A stretch of DNA of 43,557 nt, taken from the NCBI GenBank assembly GCA_949291675.1, contig CASEWR010000113.1:1-43557 (forward strand). The letters are read 5' to 3'. How positions within the stretch are numbered: position 1 is the stretch's first letter; the number at the start of each line of letters is the position of its first letter. Of this stretch, positions 33,726-41,939 are shown piece by piece. The notes below the pieces were generated by a model. The model had not been told where the DNA came from. It did not search any database and saw nothing but the letters and a program-made list of their open reading frames with translations. Position numbers and translations under genes: made by a program. The stretch comes from an uncultured Desulfovibrio sp. (GTDB taxonomy: Bacteria; Desulfobacterota; Desulfovibrionia; Desulfovibrionales; Desulfovibrionaceae).

Positions 33726-35450
33726 TTACTGCGCTGTGGTGGGCACAGCCTTCAGATCTTCTGCCCCGCCGGCAGCAGCGCTGTCGTGCAGCTCGGGCAG
33801 GTCGCCGATATCAGCCTTCTTTGCGCGGCCAATGGGGCGTCTGTCCTCGCTTCTGCCTGCCACAGGGAAGACATGCTCGTCTTCGGGGACAACGGGATTG
33901 GTGACAGCAGGCACACCGGGGCTGGCCAGGGTGGAGCCGCCCACCAGCTTGTCGAGGTCGCGGTCAGGCAGGCCCAGGAAGCGCTTTTGCAGGATACCGG
34001 ACACATACATCCATTCCAGCTGGGCCAGACGGTAGTCGAGCTCGGTCCTGATGTAGTTGAGCTGGGCCTGCACCATGTTTTCCTGACGGGTGGCCACATT
34101 GGGCAGTGTCTCAAGGCCGTTCTCAAAGGCAATGCGTGCCTCGTCGTACTGCATCTCGGCTGTCTTGTAGCGGTTGTGGGCCAGCTTCAGGTTGGTCATG
34201 GCCAGAGAGACGTTCTGCTCGGTCTGGATCCACTTGCTCTGGTAGTTGAAGCGCTTTTCCGCCATGGAGTGGAAGGCCTGGGCCTTGACCATGCGGGCGG
34301 ACTGCACGCCTCTGTATCTGCGCCCCCAGTCAATGAGCGGGAAGTCGAAGGAAAGATGCAGGAACTGGTCAGCTGTACCGGATTCCGGCTGAGACTGGCC
34401 GCGGGGAGGATTCATGTTCACAGAGATGGTCATGTTCGGCACATACTCTGCCCAGGCCAGCATGATCTTGTAGTCAGCCAGCTTGATCTGGGTGCGCAAA
34501 AGCAGGCTGTCTTCAGACTCTGCCCAGCGCTCGTCCCAGCGCAGGGCATGGCCGTCAAAGCCCTGCAGGACATCCTCGGCATTGCTGGCATCCACCTGGA
34601 ACTGCTGGTAGGGGTCAAGGCCTGCCAGCACCTTCAGATTGGTGCGCTGCATGAGCTCTTCGGTCTCGGCCTTTTCCAGTCCGAGTTCGGCCTCGCGCTC
34701 ATGCTGCTGGGCAAGGCTCACGGCTGCGCCCTGGTTGCCTTCCACAGCTTCCACCTGCTTCCAGTACTCGGTCAGTTCCCTGGCAACGGGCACAAGGGAG
34801 CGCTGTGCAGCCAGCACGTGCTGCTGGGCCTGCAGGCGGAGATAGGCCTCGGCAATCTTGTAGATGGCTTCGCCCACGGCCTTGCGGTGCGTGGAAATGG
34901 CGATGCCAGTGAGCATGTTCTGGGCCCTGATCTCGAAGTAGGTGGCCAGAGGATTGGGGAACTGCGCGTAGAAGCCGATTTCGTACTGGGTCCTGCCGTA
35001 ATTGTCCGGGACGTCATGGGCGTCACTGTTGAAGGCGGTCAGGTTCTGGGAGACCGTCACTGTCATGTGCGGCTCAGGAACGTACTTCCAGGCTGCCGTG
35101 GTCTGATCAAGGCGCTTGATTTCGATGTCCACAGCGCTGTTCACCAGGGTCGGAGACTGCTGAATGGTCAGATAGACGCAGTCCTCGAAGGAGAACTTCT
35201 TGTCAGGATTGTAGAGATTGGGAACAGCGGCGTCGTATTTGTCCTTGTGCTCAATGGGGATGCCGGGAGCTTCGTCCAGCCAGTGTCTGGCAGGAAGCTC
35301 CGGTGACGCCATGCCGGCCTTGCTCGAGGCACAGGCAGTCGCCAGCACAAGCATGGCTATGACAATCAGGGCAGCAGTGGCCCCGCGGACAAGTCCGGAC
35401 CGGGCTTTCCCCCGTCTGCCGCCTGCGGCAGTTGCTGTAGCGTCGGTCAC
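33726..35450 (-). CDS. TolC-family outer-membrane efflux lipoprotein
   Basis: The 574-residue product contains an N-terminal lipoprotein signal (ALIVIAMLVLATAC), then two outer-membrane-efflux repeats with long helical stretches (for example KAVGEAIYKIAEAYLRLQAQ and QTEQNVSLAMTNLKLAHNRY), as in OprM-like lipidated TolC proteins. It forms the outer-membrane channel for the HlyD-type adaptor encoded next. The ATG at 35456 is one base from AAGGAG; the GTG at 35450 has the same AAGGAG seven bases ahead and is preferred. It starts 29 bases after the stop of the PKS-like gene, so they are co-transcribed. Confidence 0.88.
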   Translation of the reverse strand: MTDATATAAGGRRGKARSGLVRGATAALIVIAMLVLATACASSKAGMASPELPARHWLDEAPGIPIEHKDKYDAAVPNLYNPDKKFSFEDCVYLTIQQSPTLVNSAVDIEIKRLDQTTAAWKYVPEPHMTVTVSQNLTAFNSDAHDVPDNYGRTQYEIGFYAQFPNPLATYFEIRAQNMLTGIAISTHRKAVGEAIYKIAEAYLRLQAQQHVLAAQRSLVPVARELTEYWKQVEAVEGNQGAAVSLAQQHEREAELGLEKAETEELMQRTNLKVLAGLDPYQQFQVDASNAEDVLQGFDGHALRWDERWAESEDSLLLRTQIKLADYKIMLAWAEYVPNMTISVNMNPPRGQSQPESGTADQFLHLSFDFPLIDWGRRYRGVQSARMVKAQAFHSMAEKRFNYQSKWIQTEQNVSLAMTNLKLAHNRYKTAEMQYDEARIAFENGLETLPNVATRQENMVQAQLNYIRTELDYRLAQLEWMYVSGILQKRFLGLPDRDLDKLVGGSTLASPGVPAVTNPVVPEDEHVFPVAGRSEDRRPIGRAKKADIGDLPELHDSAAAGGAEDLKAVPTTAQ

Positions 35451-35478
35451 GTCCATACTCCTTGGTAGAAATGTTCTC

Positions 35479-38400
35479 TCATGCTCCGGGCGTCCCGGGA
35501 ACTGCAGACTGTGCGGTACTGCTGCTGTCCCCGTCTTCGGCGGAGAGGGCGTTGTATTCAAGATGCGTGATGCTGACAAGGCACGCTCCGCAGGCATCGG
35601 TCACCTGGGCATCACAGCGGACTACATGGTCCTGGTCCCAGCAGCGGCGCACGGCCACTGTCAGGGGCGATGTCAGGTCTGCCCTGCCGAAGCGGACAAG
35701 TCCGGTAAACGAGGGCGCAGCTGCGCAGGGTTCCGTGGCCGGGTCCAGGTCAAACTGCATGGCTGCTGCCTGCAAAATGGCCTCAAAGCCGGTCATGCAG
35801 CCAGTCTCCTCGCGTGCAAAGCCCGAAGTGTCTTCGGGCAAAAGCGCACTATCATAGGCCCAAATTCCCCGGAGGGCAAGAAATGCTGCCGGTTCCAGCC
35901 TGGCGAGCAGAAGGTGGCCTTCCTGCAATGTCACAGACTTGAGCAGTCTGAAGGCTGGTGCAATGCCGTGTTCGGCATACCAGCTGCTGCAGTCCTCCCA
36001 GTCCGCCGCAATCCTGTCCCCGGCATACTCCGGCCACAGGGGGGCAATCTGGGGCACTCTGCCTGTCATGATGACCGTGCTTTCCACAAGCTCTGTCTCA
36101 TGGGGCGTCCTGCGCCCTGCAGGGCTGACATCGCGAAGAGAGGTGTGCACGTGAACCATGCGCGAGGGGATGCGGTCATGGTTCATCCAGCGGGCCGTGT
36201 CCACCTCAAGGCGGGTCTCGCGGACCAGGCCGGGGATGGCCTGACCCTGAGCGAAGATGCGGATGTCGGCCATGCCGCTGACAAAGAGCCAGGGGGAAGC
36301 GAGCATGGCGGCAGTGCGCTGTGCCGCACAGTGCAGGGCAAGGGGAATGGTGACAGCTCCGCGCTCGTCTGCCGGCAGGGCGTCCAGGGCAGGAAAGATG
36401 TCTCTGGAGATATGGCAGGCAAAGACGGAAAACGGCGCTGTGCGCGGCAAAAGCCTGTCCCGCTCAGGAAAGACCAGAGGAGAGGCATCGGCATCGTCGC
36501 GCAAGGGCTGGGCAAGAAGCTGAACAGCTGCCTGTTCTTTCTTTTCGACCCATTTTCCGAAAAACATACCCTTTGCCCCCTGCAAAAGCAGCCTGGCCAG
36601 CAGATCGCCTGCCTGCGGGGTGGTACAATCCGTGGCAGCATCAAGAAGCAGGGCACAGAGCGGTGTGCCGGCATCCTCTGCCTGCAAAACAAGGCCCTGC
36701 AGCGTGTCTTCCTGGTCCGGGTCAGTGGCCACAAGCAGGCAGTGCACAGAGGGCGTGCCGCGCAGGGCAGCAGCCGTGGCAAAGGCTGCCGCACCCTGGC
36801 AGATGACAATGTCAGCTTCCTGCAGGGCCTGCACATTGGGGATGGCGCCGGCATAGGGGAAGCAGCGCGTGTCCGCAGCCCGGACACTGGCCCCCATGGC
36901 TGTCACCACAGCCTGTGTCTGCACAAGATTCGCGGCCAGCACAAAGGAGCACTGCCAGGAGGCAAGGACGGGCACAAGGGCTGCGCACAGGGCGTCATTG
37001 TCGCCAAGCACAAGCACTGTCAGGTCCTTTGCAGGCGCAAGCACGCGTTTGCAGGGGAAGACGGGCAGCTCACGGAAAACCGGTCCGCCAGCTCCGCCAG
37101 GTCCGCCAGCTCCGCCAGGCCCGTCAGCTCCGGCAGGCCCGCCAGCTCCCTCGGACACAGTCTCCTTTGTGCAGCAGACAAGGAAGGGCCGCTGCACAGG
37201 CCGCCCCATGGGCTCCCTGCCGCTCTTCTCGTCCTCTTCCGACACATCGCCGCTGAACAAACGCTCAAGGTCAGCAATGGTGGACACCTTGAGCAGGTCC
37301 TCAAAGGCCACTTCCCTGCCCAGCAGCTTCTGCGCCTCCTCAATGAGCCCGGGGAAGAAGCTGGAGCGCAGGGCAAGGTCAAAGCGCAGGTCCATGCTGC
37401 CGTGCAGGTCTTCCACCCTGCGGCCGCAGGCCCTGGCAAGGAGCTCGCGCAGGGCAGGTATGCCGCAGGAAGCCTGTGCGCTGCAGGCCGCACTCTCTGC
37501 CCTGCCTGCACCGGCCTGTTCCGGCTGCCCTGTCAGCTCGGGCCTTTCGGCCTCAAAGCCTGTCTCTTTTTGCAGCTCGCAGGCCTGGACAAGGAAGCTG
37601 TGCTGAAGATGCCCCAGGGAATGCAGTCTGGCCAGGGTCCTGCGCACCTGCTCACGCTCGTGCCCGCGCAGGGAGGATGCCATGCATAAAGCCTCAGGGC
37701 GGTTTTTCTCCACCATGCCGCACATGGTGTCAGCAGGCCCTGTTTCCAGGAAGTGGCGCACACCCCAGGTATTCCAGAGCGCATCCACGCACTGCACCCA
37801 GCGCACGCTGTTCTCATCAAGGTCCATGATGGAGCGGCAGATGTCCGCCTGGTTGTCAGGATAGAGCTCTGCAGTGACACAGCTGAGCATGGGGATGGAG
37901 GCAGCCTGCATGTCCAGACACATGAGGCGGCGGTAGTCGAGGTCGCGCAGGACGCGCATGGCAGGGTTGTGGAAGGCCAGGGTGATATTGAGAATGACGG
38001 CAGGAATGCGCTTTTTGCGCAGCCAGCGCCTGGCCTCGGTGAGGACGTCTCTGGGGCCTGACAGAATGCTCTGCTCGGGGGTGTTGTAGTTTGAAACATA
38101 GAGATCAGGCCAGAGCGCCTGCAGTTCACGGATCACGTCCATGCCCGCATAGACGCCCATCATGCCTGTTTCCCTGCGGGACTTGGCCTCAAGGTCAGCC
38201 ATGTGGCGCGAACGCGTCTCCATGATGTACCAGCCCACCTCGGGCTCGTAGACACCTGCAAGGCACAGGGCAATGAGCTCGCCTAATGAGTGGCCGCAGA
38301 TAATGTCAGGCTTGAGGCCCCTGGCCAGATAGAGGCTCCACTGCGCATACTCAAGCAAAAAGAGATAGGGCTGCTGCCATCTGGTCAGGCCTATGGTCTC

Positions 38401-38787
38401 CACATCCTTTTCGTCCATGAGCGCCAGCACATCCCAGCTTGAACAGGCAGCCAGCCTGTCCATGGCTGCCCTGGCCTCCGGGAAGCTGTCATAGAGCTCC
38501 CTGCCCATGCCGGGCCACACCGAGCCCTGGCCGCAGCACATGACGGCAAGCTTCGGGGCAGGGCGTGTCTCCCGTGCAAGCCAGATGCCCTGTGCCGCAC
38601 ATGCTGCACGTGCTGCCTCATCAGGAGCAGAAGAGTGCGGCAGCATCTGCTCATAGCCTGGCGTGACCGAACCGAGAAGCCAGTTGCCGTCAGGATGGCA
38701 GATGCGCTGGTACCAGACTCCGTCCAGGGCCAGTTTCCAGGGGCCTTCGGGGGCAGCATGCACAATGTTCTCGTCAGTATGGCTCAT
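35479..38787 (-). CDS. PKS-like protein: acyltransferase, carrier domain, degenerate reductase-like and dehydratase-fold regions; no ketosynthase
   Basis: The 1102-residue protein is built like part of a type I or Pfa-like synthase. Residues about 75-395 are an acyltransferase: GQGSVWPGMGRELY, GHSLGE with Ser167, and AFHNPAM with His273. Residues about 443-512 look like an acyl carrier domain; the DSL motif reads DLALRSS, keeping a candidate phosphopantetheine Ser475 but with Arg for Asp. A Gly/Ala/Pro repeat (548-570) is a hinge. Residues about 588-730 are Rossmann-like (VLVLGDNDAL) without a proper NADPH motif. The C-terminal 300 residues resemble a polyketide dehydratase double hot-dog, without the canonical catalytic His/Asp pair. 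There is no ketosynthase. It heads the operon with TolC, HlyD and flippase genes, divergent from an oxoamine synthase. No Shine-Dalgarno is seen before the ATG. Confidence 0.8.
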   Translation of the reverse strand: MSHTDENIVHAAPEGPWKLALDGVWYQRICHPDGNWLLGSVTPGYEQMLPHSSAPDEAARAACAAQGIWLARETRPAPKLAVMCCGQGSVWPGMGRELYDSFPEARAAMDRLAACSSWDVLALMDEKDVETIGLTRWQQPYLFLLEYAQWSLYLARGLKPDIICGHSLGELIALCLAGVYEPEVGWYIMETRSRHMADLEAKSRRETGMMGVYAGMDVIRELQALWPDLYVSNYNTPEQSILSGPRDVLTEARRWLRKKRIPAVILNITLAFHNPAMRVLRDLDYRRLMCLDMQAASIPMLSCVTAELYPDNQADICRSIMDLDENSVRWVQCVDALWNTWGVRHFLETGPADTMCGMVEKNRPEALCMASSLRGHEREQVRRTLARLHSLGHLQHSFLVQACELQKETGFEAERPELTGQPEQAGAGRAESAACSAQASCGIPALRELLARACGRRVEDLHGSMDLRFDLALRSSFFPGLIEEAQKLLGREVAFEDLLKVSTIADLERLFSGDVSEEDEKSGREPMGRPVQRPFLVCCTKETVSEGAGGPAGADGPGGAGGPGGAGGPVFRELPVFPCKRVLAPAKDLTVLVLGDNDALCAALVPVLASWQCSFVLAANLVQTQAVVTAMGASVRAADTRCFPYAGAIPNVQALQEADIVICQGAAAFATAAALRGTPSVHCLLVATDPDQEDTLQGLVLQAEDAGTPLCALLLDAATDCTTPQAGDLLARLLLQGAKGMFFGKWVEKKEQAAVQLLAQPLRDDADASPLVFPERDRLLPRTAPFSVFACHISRDIFPALDALPADERGAVTIPLALHCAAQRTAAMLASPWLFVSGMADIRIFAQGQAIPGLVRETRLEVDTARWMNHDRIPSRMVHVHTSLRDVSPAGRRTPHETELVESTVIMTGRVPQIAPLWPEYAGDRIAADWEDCSSWYAEHGIAPAFRLLKSVTLQEGHLLLARLEPAAFLALRGIWAYDSALLPEDTSGFAREETGCMTGFEAILQAAAMQFDLDPATEPCAAAPSFTGLVRFGRADLTSPLTVAVRRCWDQDHVVRCDAQVTDACGACLVSITHLEYNALSAEDGDSSSTAQSAVPGTPGA
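37080..37146 (-). repeat. 18-bp tandem repeat in the PKS-like gene
   Basis: About four copies of an 18-bp unit encode a collagen-like string of Gly, Ala, Pro and Asp between the carrier domain and the reductase-like region. The first two copies are identical, the others diverge by one to three bases. Confidence 0.85.
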
Positions 38788-39637
38788 GGTATTGGAAATT
38801 CCGACTTTTTTGTCACGTTTCCCGGCAGGTCAGGCTGTACTGCAGCCGGGCAGCAGTGTCTGTGCAGTGCTGTCTGGACAGGCTGACAGGGCTTTGGGAA
38901 CGTGGTGGAGACTGTGCGGCCTGCACGGCAGGACGGGCGTTGTAACGGACGCCCTCCTGCATCAGGCCTGTTGTACAAGCGTCTCACACACGCGGGCAAA
39001 TCACAAGAATTTTCACACCAGTGCACTGTGTGCGGGCAGCGCTGCACATTGCTGACATCTCTGCCTGCACTGCATACGTCATGGACGGTTCTGTGCAGAA
39101 AAAGGTGTGACACTCGCAGACAACATGCCCTGAAACGCAAAGAAAGGACAGTATCTGCAGCGGGCAGTGTCTGTACTTTTTCTCTTTGCGGCATGTGTTT
39201 GCACACGCTGCAACAAGCCCTCTTCCCTGCCTGGCCTCAGACACAGAAGCAGACATACCCCGCGTTGGAGGAAGAGGGCCCTTCGGGACAGGGCTGCGAC
39301 CCGTCCAAGTGGCGATTTTTCCTTTACTTCAGGCTTTGTTTGTGCTAAAAAAGTTTTTTTGTACAGCGCTCAGGATCGCGACGAGTCAGTCGGGAAAAGG
39401 CCCTTTTTCCTTGCGATTTGCCTGCATCTTGGCTATGAAAGCAGAAATTTCAGGCACTTTTTTACCTGCGTTTGCCGCATTTTTGTCTCCTGCAGGTTTC
39501 GCCTGCGCTCTTTTTCCCATGCTTGCGGCAGCATGTCGCGTGCCCTCATTTCAGGAACAGAACATCTAACCTACCGCGAGGAGGCGGCGCTTCCTCCCCC
39601 GCATACCGCAGGTGTACACGCGCCGGATACTAAGGTA
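38788..39637. other. Divergent control region between the PKS-like and oxoamine synthase genes
   Basis: This 850-base spacer has no credible gene. The part 39300-39500 is AT-rich and carries the candidate plus-strand promoters; 38790-39290 is of mixed composition with no marked structure. A GGAAAA/TTTTTCC near-palindrome lies at 39393-39410. The minus-strand promoter of the PKS operon should be here too, but is not evident. Confidence 0.5.
39323..39439 (+). promoter_or_regulatory. Two weak candidate promoters for the oxoamine synthase operon
   Basis: TTTACT-17-TAAAAA (39323-39351) and TTGCGA-17-TATGAA (39411-39439) each match the sigma70 hexamers at eight of twelve positions with ideal spacing. 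Both lie in the AT-rich half of the spacer, 200-300 bases before the gene. Confidence 0.3.
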
Positions 39638-40927
39638 ATGAACAAAAACGCATCCTCAACAGCAGCAACCCACGAGTCTTCCAGCTCTTTCTCCAGAGCC
39701 CGCTCCAAGCTGGCCTTTGACCGCCTGGTGGAAATGGGTGCCCGCATGGGCATGCCCAATCCTCTCTTCATGTGTGCCGATCGTGCCGCCAAGGCAACGA
39801 TACACATCAATGGCAAGGATTACATTAATTTTTCCACCTATGACTACCTCGACATAAACACCCATCCGGAAATAACGGCTGCAGTGACAAAAACAGCCGA
39901 AGTTTTCGGGACTTCTGCCGGGGCAAGCCGTCTGGTGGGCGGTGAACGGACGCCGCACAGACAGCTGGAAACGGCCATTGCCGAGTTCCTGGGAACCGAG
40001 GACTGCGTTGTCTATGTCAGCGGTCATGCCACCAACGTTTCCACGCTGGGCTTCCTCTTCGGCGCCAGGGACCTGCTTTTGTACGACAATCTGGCCCACA
40101 ACTCCCTGATCCAGGGCTCCCGCCTTTCCGGCTCTGCCCGCTTTGCCTATGCGCACAATGACTGTGACGATCTCGAGCGTCTGCTCAAGGCCAAGCGTGG
40201 CGAATACAAGCGCGCAGCCATTGTCACGGAAGGCCTGTTCAGCATGGACGGCAACATTCCGGACATCCCCCGCCTCATCGAGCTGAAGAAGCGCTACAAC
40301 TGCATGCTCCTTGTGGACGAAGCCCACAGCTTCGGCGTCATTGGCGAGCATGGCGGCGGCGTGCGCGAGTACTTCAACGTGGATCCCAATGATGTGGACA
40401 TGTGGATGAGCACCCTGTCCAAGACGCTGTGCGGCTGCGGCGGCTACATTGCCGGTCGCAAGGAGCTTGTGGACTACCTGAAGTACGGCTCCCCGGGATT
40501 TGTCTTCAGCGTGGGCCTCTCCCCTGTGCTTGCCACTGCCAGCTACACGGCACTGGAGATCCTCAAGCGTGAGCCCGAGCGCGTGCACAAGCTGCAGCAC
40601 ATTTCCCAGTACTTCCTCAAGTACGCCACCGAAAAGGGCCTCAACACCGGCGAAGCCCAGGGCTACGCCATTGTGCCCGTCATCACCGGCGACTCCATGG
40701 TCACAGGCTTCCTTGCCACCCAGCTCTTCAGGCGCGGCATCTACGTCATGCCCATCACCTTCCCGGCAGTGAAGGAAGGCGAGGCTCGTCTGCGCTTCTT
40801 CCTCTCTGCCTCCCAGACCGAGGAGAACGTGCGCTACACCCTGGATGCCCTGGTGGAAGAACTGCCCAAGGCCATCGAGACCGTCAGGAAGTACAACGAA
40901 GAACATCCTGAAGGCTACAATTTCTAA
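39638..40927 (+). CDS. Alpha-oxoamine synthase (AONS/SPT/KBL family, PLP-dependent)
   Basis: The 429-residue enzyme belongs to the PLP enzymes that condense an acyl thioester with an amino acid, losing CO2 (serine palmitoyltransferase, 8-amino-7-oxononanoate synthase, 2-amino-3-ketobutyrate ligase, 5-aminolevulinate synthase, CqsA). The PLP Lys262 is in STLSKTLCGCGGY; DEAHSFGV gives Asp227 and His230; His154 in DNLAHNSLIQG stacks on PLP; TEGLFSMDGNIPDI is typical. The 30-residue N-terminal extension is Ser-rich. The ATG at 39638 follows TAAGG closely. It is divergent from the carrier-domain protein and leads the deacetylase, glycosyltransferase and amidotransferase genes. Context argues against biotin synthesis (no bioA/B/D seen); a lipid sphingoid-like role is inferred. 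Confidence 0.9.
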   Translation: MNKNASSTAATHESSSSFSRARSKLAFDRLVEMGARMGMPNPLFMCADRAAKATIHINGKDYINFSTYDYLDINTHPEITAAVTKTAEVFGTSAGASRLVGGERTPHRQLETAIAEFLGTEDCVVYVSGHATNVSTLGFLFGARDLLLYDNLAHNSLIQGSRLSGSARFAYAHNDCDDLERLLKAKRGEYKRAAIVTEGLFSMDGNIPDIPRLIELKKRYNCMLLVDEAHSFGVIGEHGGGVREYFNVDPNDVDMWMSTLSKTLCGCGGYIAGRKELVDYLKYGSPGFVFSVGLSPVLATASYTALEILKREPERVHKLQHISQYFLKYATEKGLNTGEAQGYAIVPVITGDSMVTGFLATQLFRRGIYVMPITFPAVKEGEARLRFFLSASQTEENVRYTLDALVEELPKAIETVRKYNEEHPEGYNF

Positions 40928-40940
40928 AGCCGGAGGCTAA

Positions 40941-41930
40941 GTGGAACAACGGCACATCTTTCTGTGCTGCTCCCTTGATGTCGAAGAGGAAGGGCTTTTT
41001 CGCGGCAGCTACCGCGTCGCCTCTCCCCCGGTCAGCAATCTTTCCTGCCTTTGCCGCATGCAGCCCCTGTTCGACATGGGGCTGCATGCGACTCTTTTCT
41101 GTGCCCACGCCGTCCTTGCGGATGCAGTGGCCTGGTCCCATGTCCAGGCCCTGGCACATCGCAACAGCGGCGTGGAAGTCGGTCTGCACCTGCATCACTG
41201 GAATACCCCGCCCCTTGCAGACCCTTCCCTGACGGCTGTTTCCCAAGTGCCCGCCATCACTATGGACAGGGAGCTTTTTGCCGCCAAGCTCGGCACGCTC
41301 ATGCAGCTTGGCACACAGCGCCTTGGCAGGGCGCCCACGTCCTTTCGCATGGGACGCTGGGATCTGCATGCCTGCCACTGGAAGCTGCTGGCCGAGGCCG
41401 GCATCACAGCCGATGCCTCTGTGCGCCCCCTGCACGAAGGCGCTGCCGCAACGCTCGGACCGGATCACTTTTCTGCCCCGCACACCCCCTACCTTGTCAA
41501 CACAGCGAAAGGCAGCATCTTTGAGCTGCCCCTGACTGTCACCCACCTCTCTCCCCTGGTCACAGCCGCCGTGCGCCGCATGCCAAAGACAGTGCGCGCA
41601 AGCCTGCAGAAATGGGGTGCCCTGGCACTGCTGCCTGTCTACCACCCCCTCTGGGCCATGAAGGCCATCACTGCCCTCTCCATTGCCAGGGGCAACAACG
41701 TCCTCTCCCTGACCTGGCACAGCTCGGAACTGATGGCAGGGGCAAACCCTGCCCTGCCCGAAGACAAGGATATCAATGCCTTGCTGAACAAGGTGCAGGC
41801 CTACCTTGCCTGGCTGCAGCAAAGGTATACAATAGACTTTGTCACGCTGGGAGAACTGGAACACAGGCTGCGTGACACAGTGCCTGCAGCTGGCACTGCA
41901 CAGGGAGACTGGGGCGGCGCAACGCCCTGA
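40941..41930 (+). CDS. Polysaccharide deacetylase (NodB-type) family protein
   Basis: The 329-residue protein shows the NodB-fold series: an early acidic motif SLDVEEE (Asp13), the metal site region EVGLHLHHW (His83, His85, His86), FRMGRWDLHACHWKLL with a following DASVRP, and TWHSSEL near the C-terminus. These enzymes remove N- or O-acetyl groups from sugars with a metal ion; the HLHHW form is a variant of the usual HxxxH. No signal peptide is seen, so it acts in the cytoplasm on a precursor. The start is a GTG with GGAGG four bases ahead, 13 bases after the oxoamine synthase stop, so the genes are an operon. Confidence 0.83.
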   Translation: MEQRHIFLCCSLDVEEEGLFRGSYRVASPPVSNLSCLCRMQPLFDMGLHATLFCAHAVLADAVAWSHVQALAHRNSGVEVGLHLHHWNTPPLADPSLTAVSQVPAITMDRELFAAKLGTLMQLGTQRLGRAPTSFRMGRWDLHACHWKLLAEAGITADASVRPLHEGAAATLGPDHFSAPHTPYLVNTAKGSIFELPLTVTHLSPLVTAAVRRMPKTVRASLQKWGALALLPVYHPLWAMKAITALSIARGNNVLSLTWHSSELMAGANPALPEDKDINALLNKVQAYLAWLQQRYTIDFVTLGELEHRLRDTVPAAGTAQGDWGGATP

Positions 41931-41939
41931 AGGCATTTC

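Noticed and set aside
35218..37689. 823-codon plus-strand frame opposite the PKS-like and TolC genes
   Set aside because: It crosses two minus-strand genes that have clear domains; composition is that of an antisense shadow.
38902..39637. Plus-strand frames across the spacer upstream of the oxoamine synthase
   Set aside because: Cys/Arg/His-rich translations without start signals; the conserved enzyme sequence begins only after 39638.
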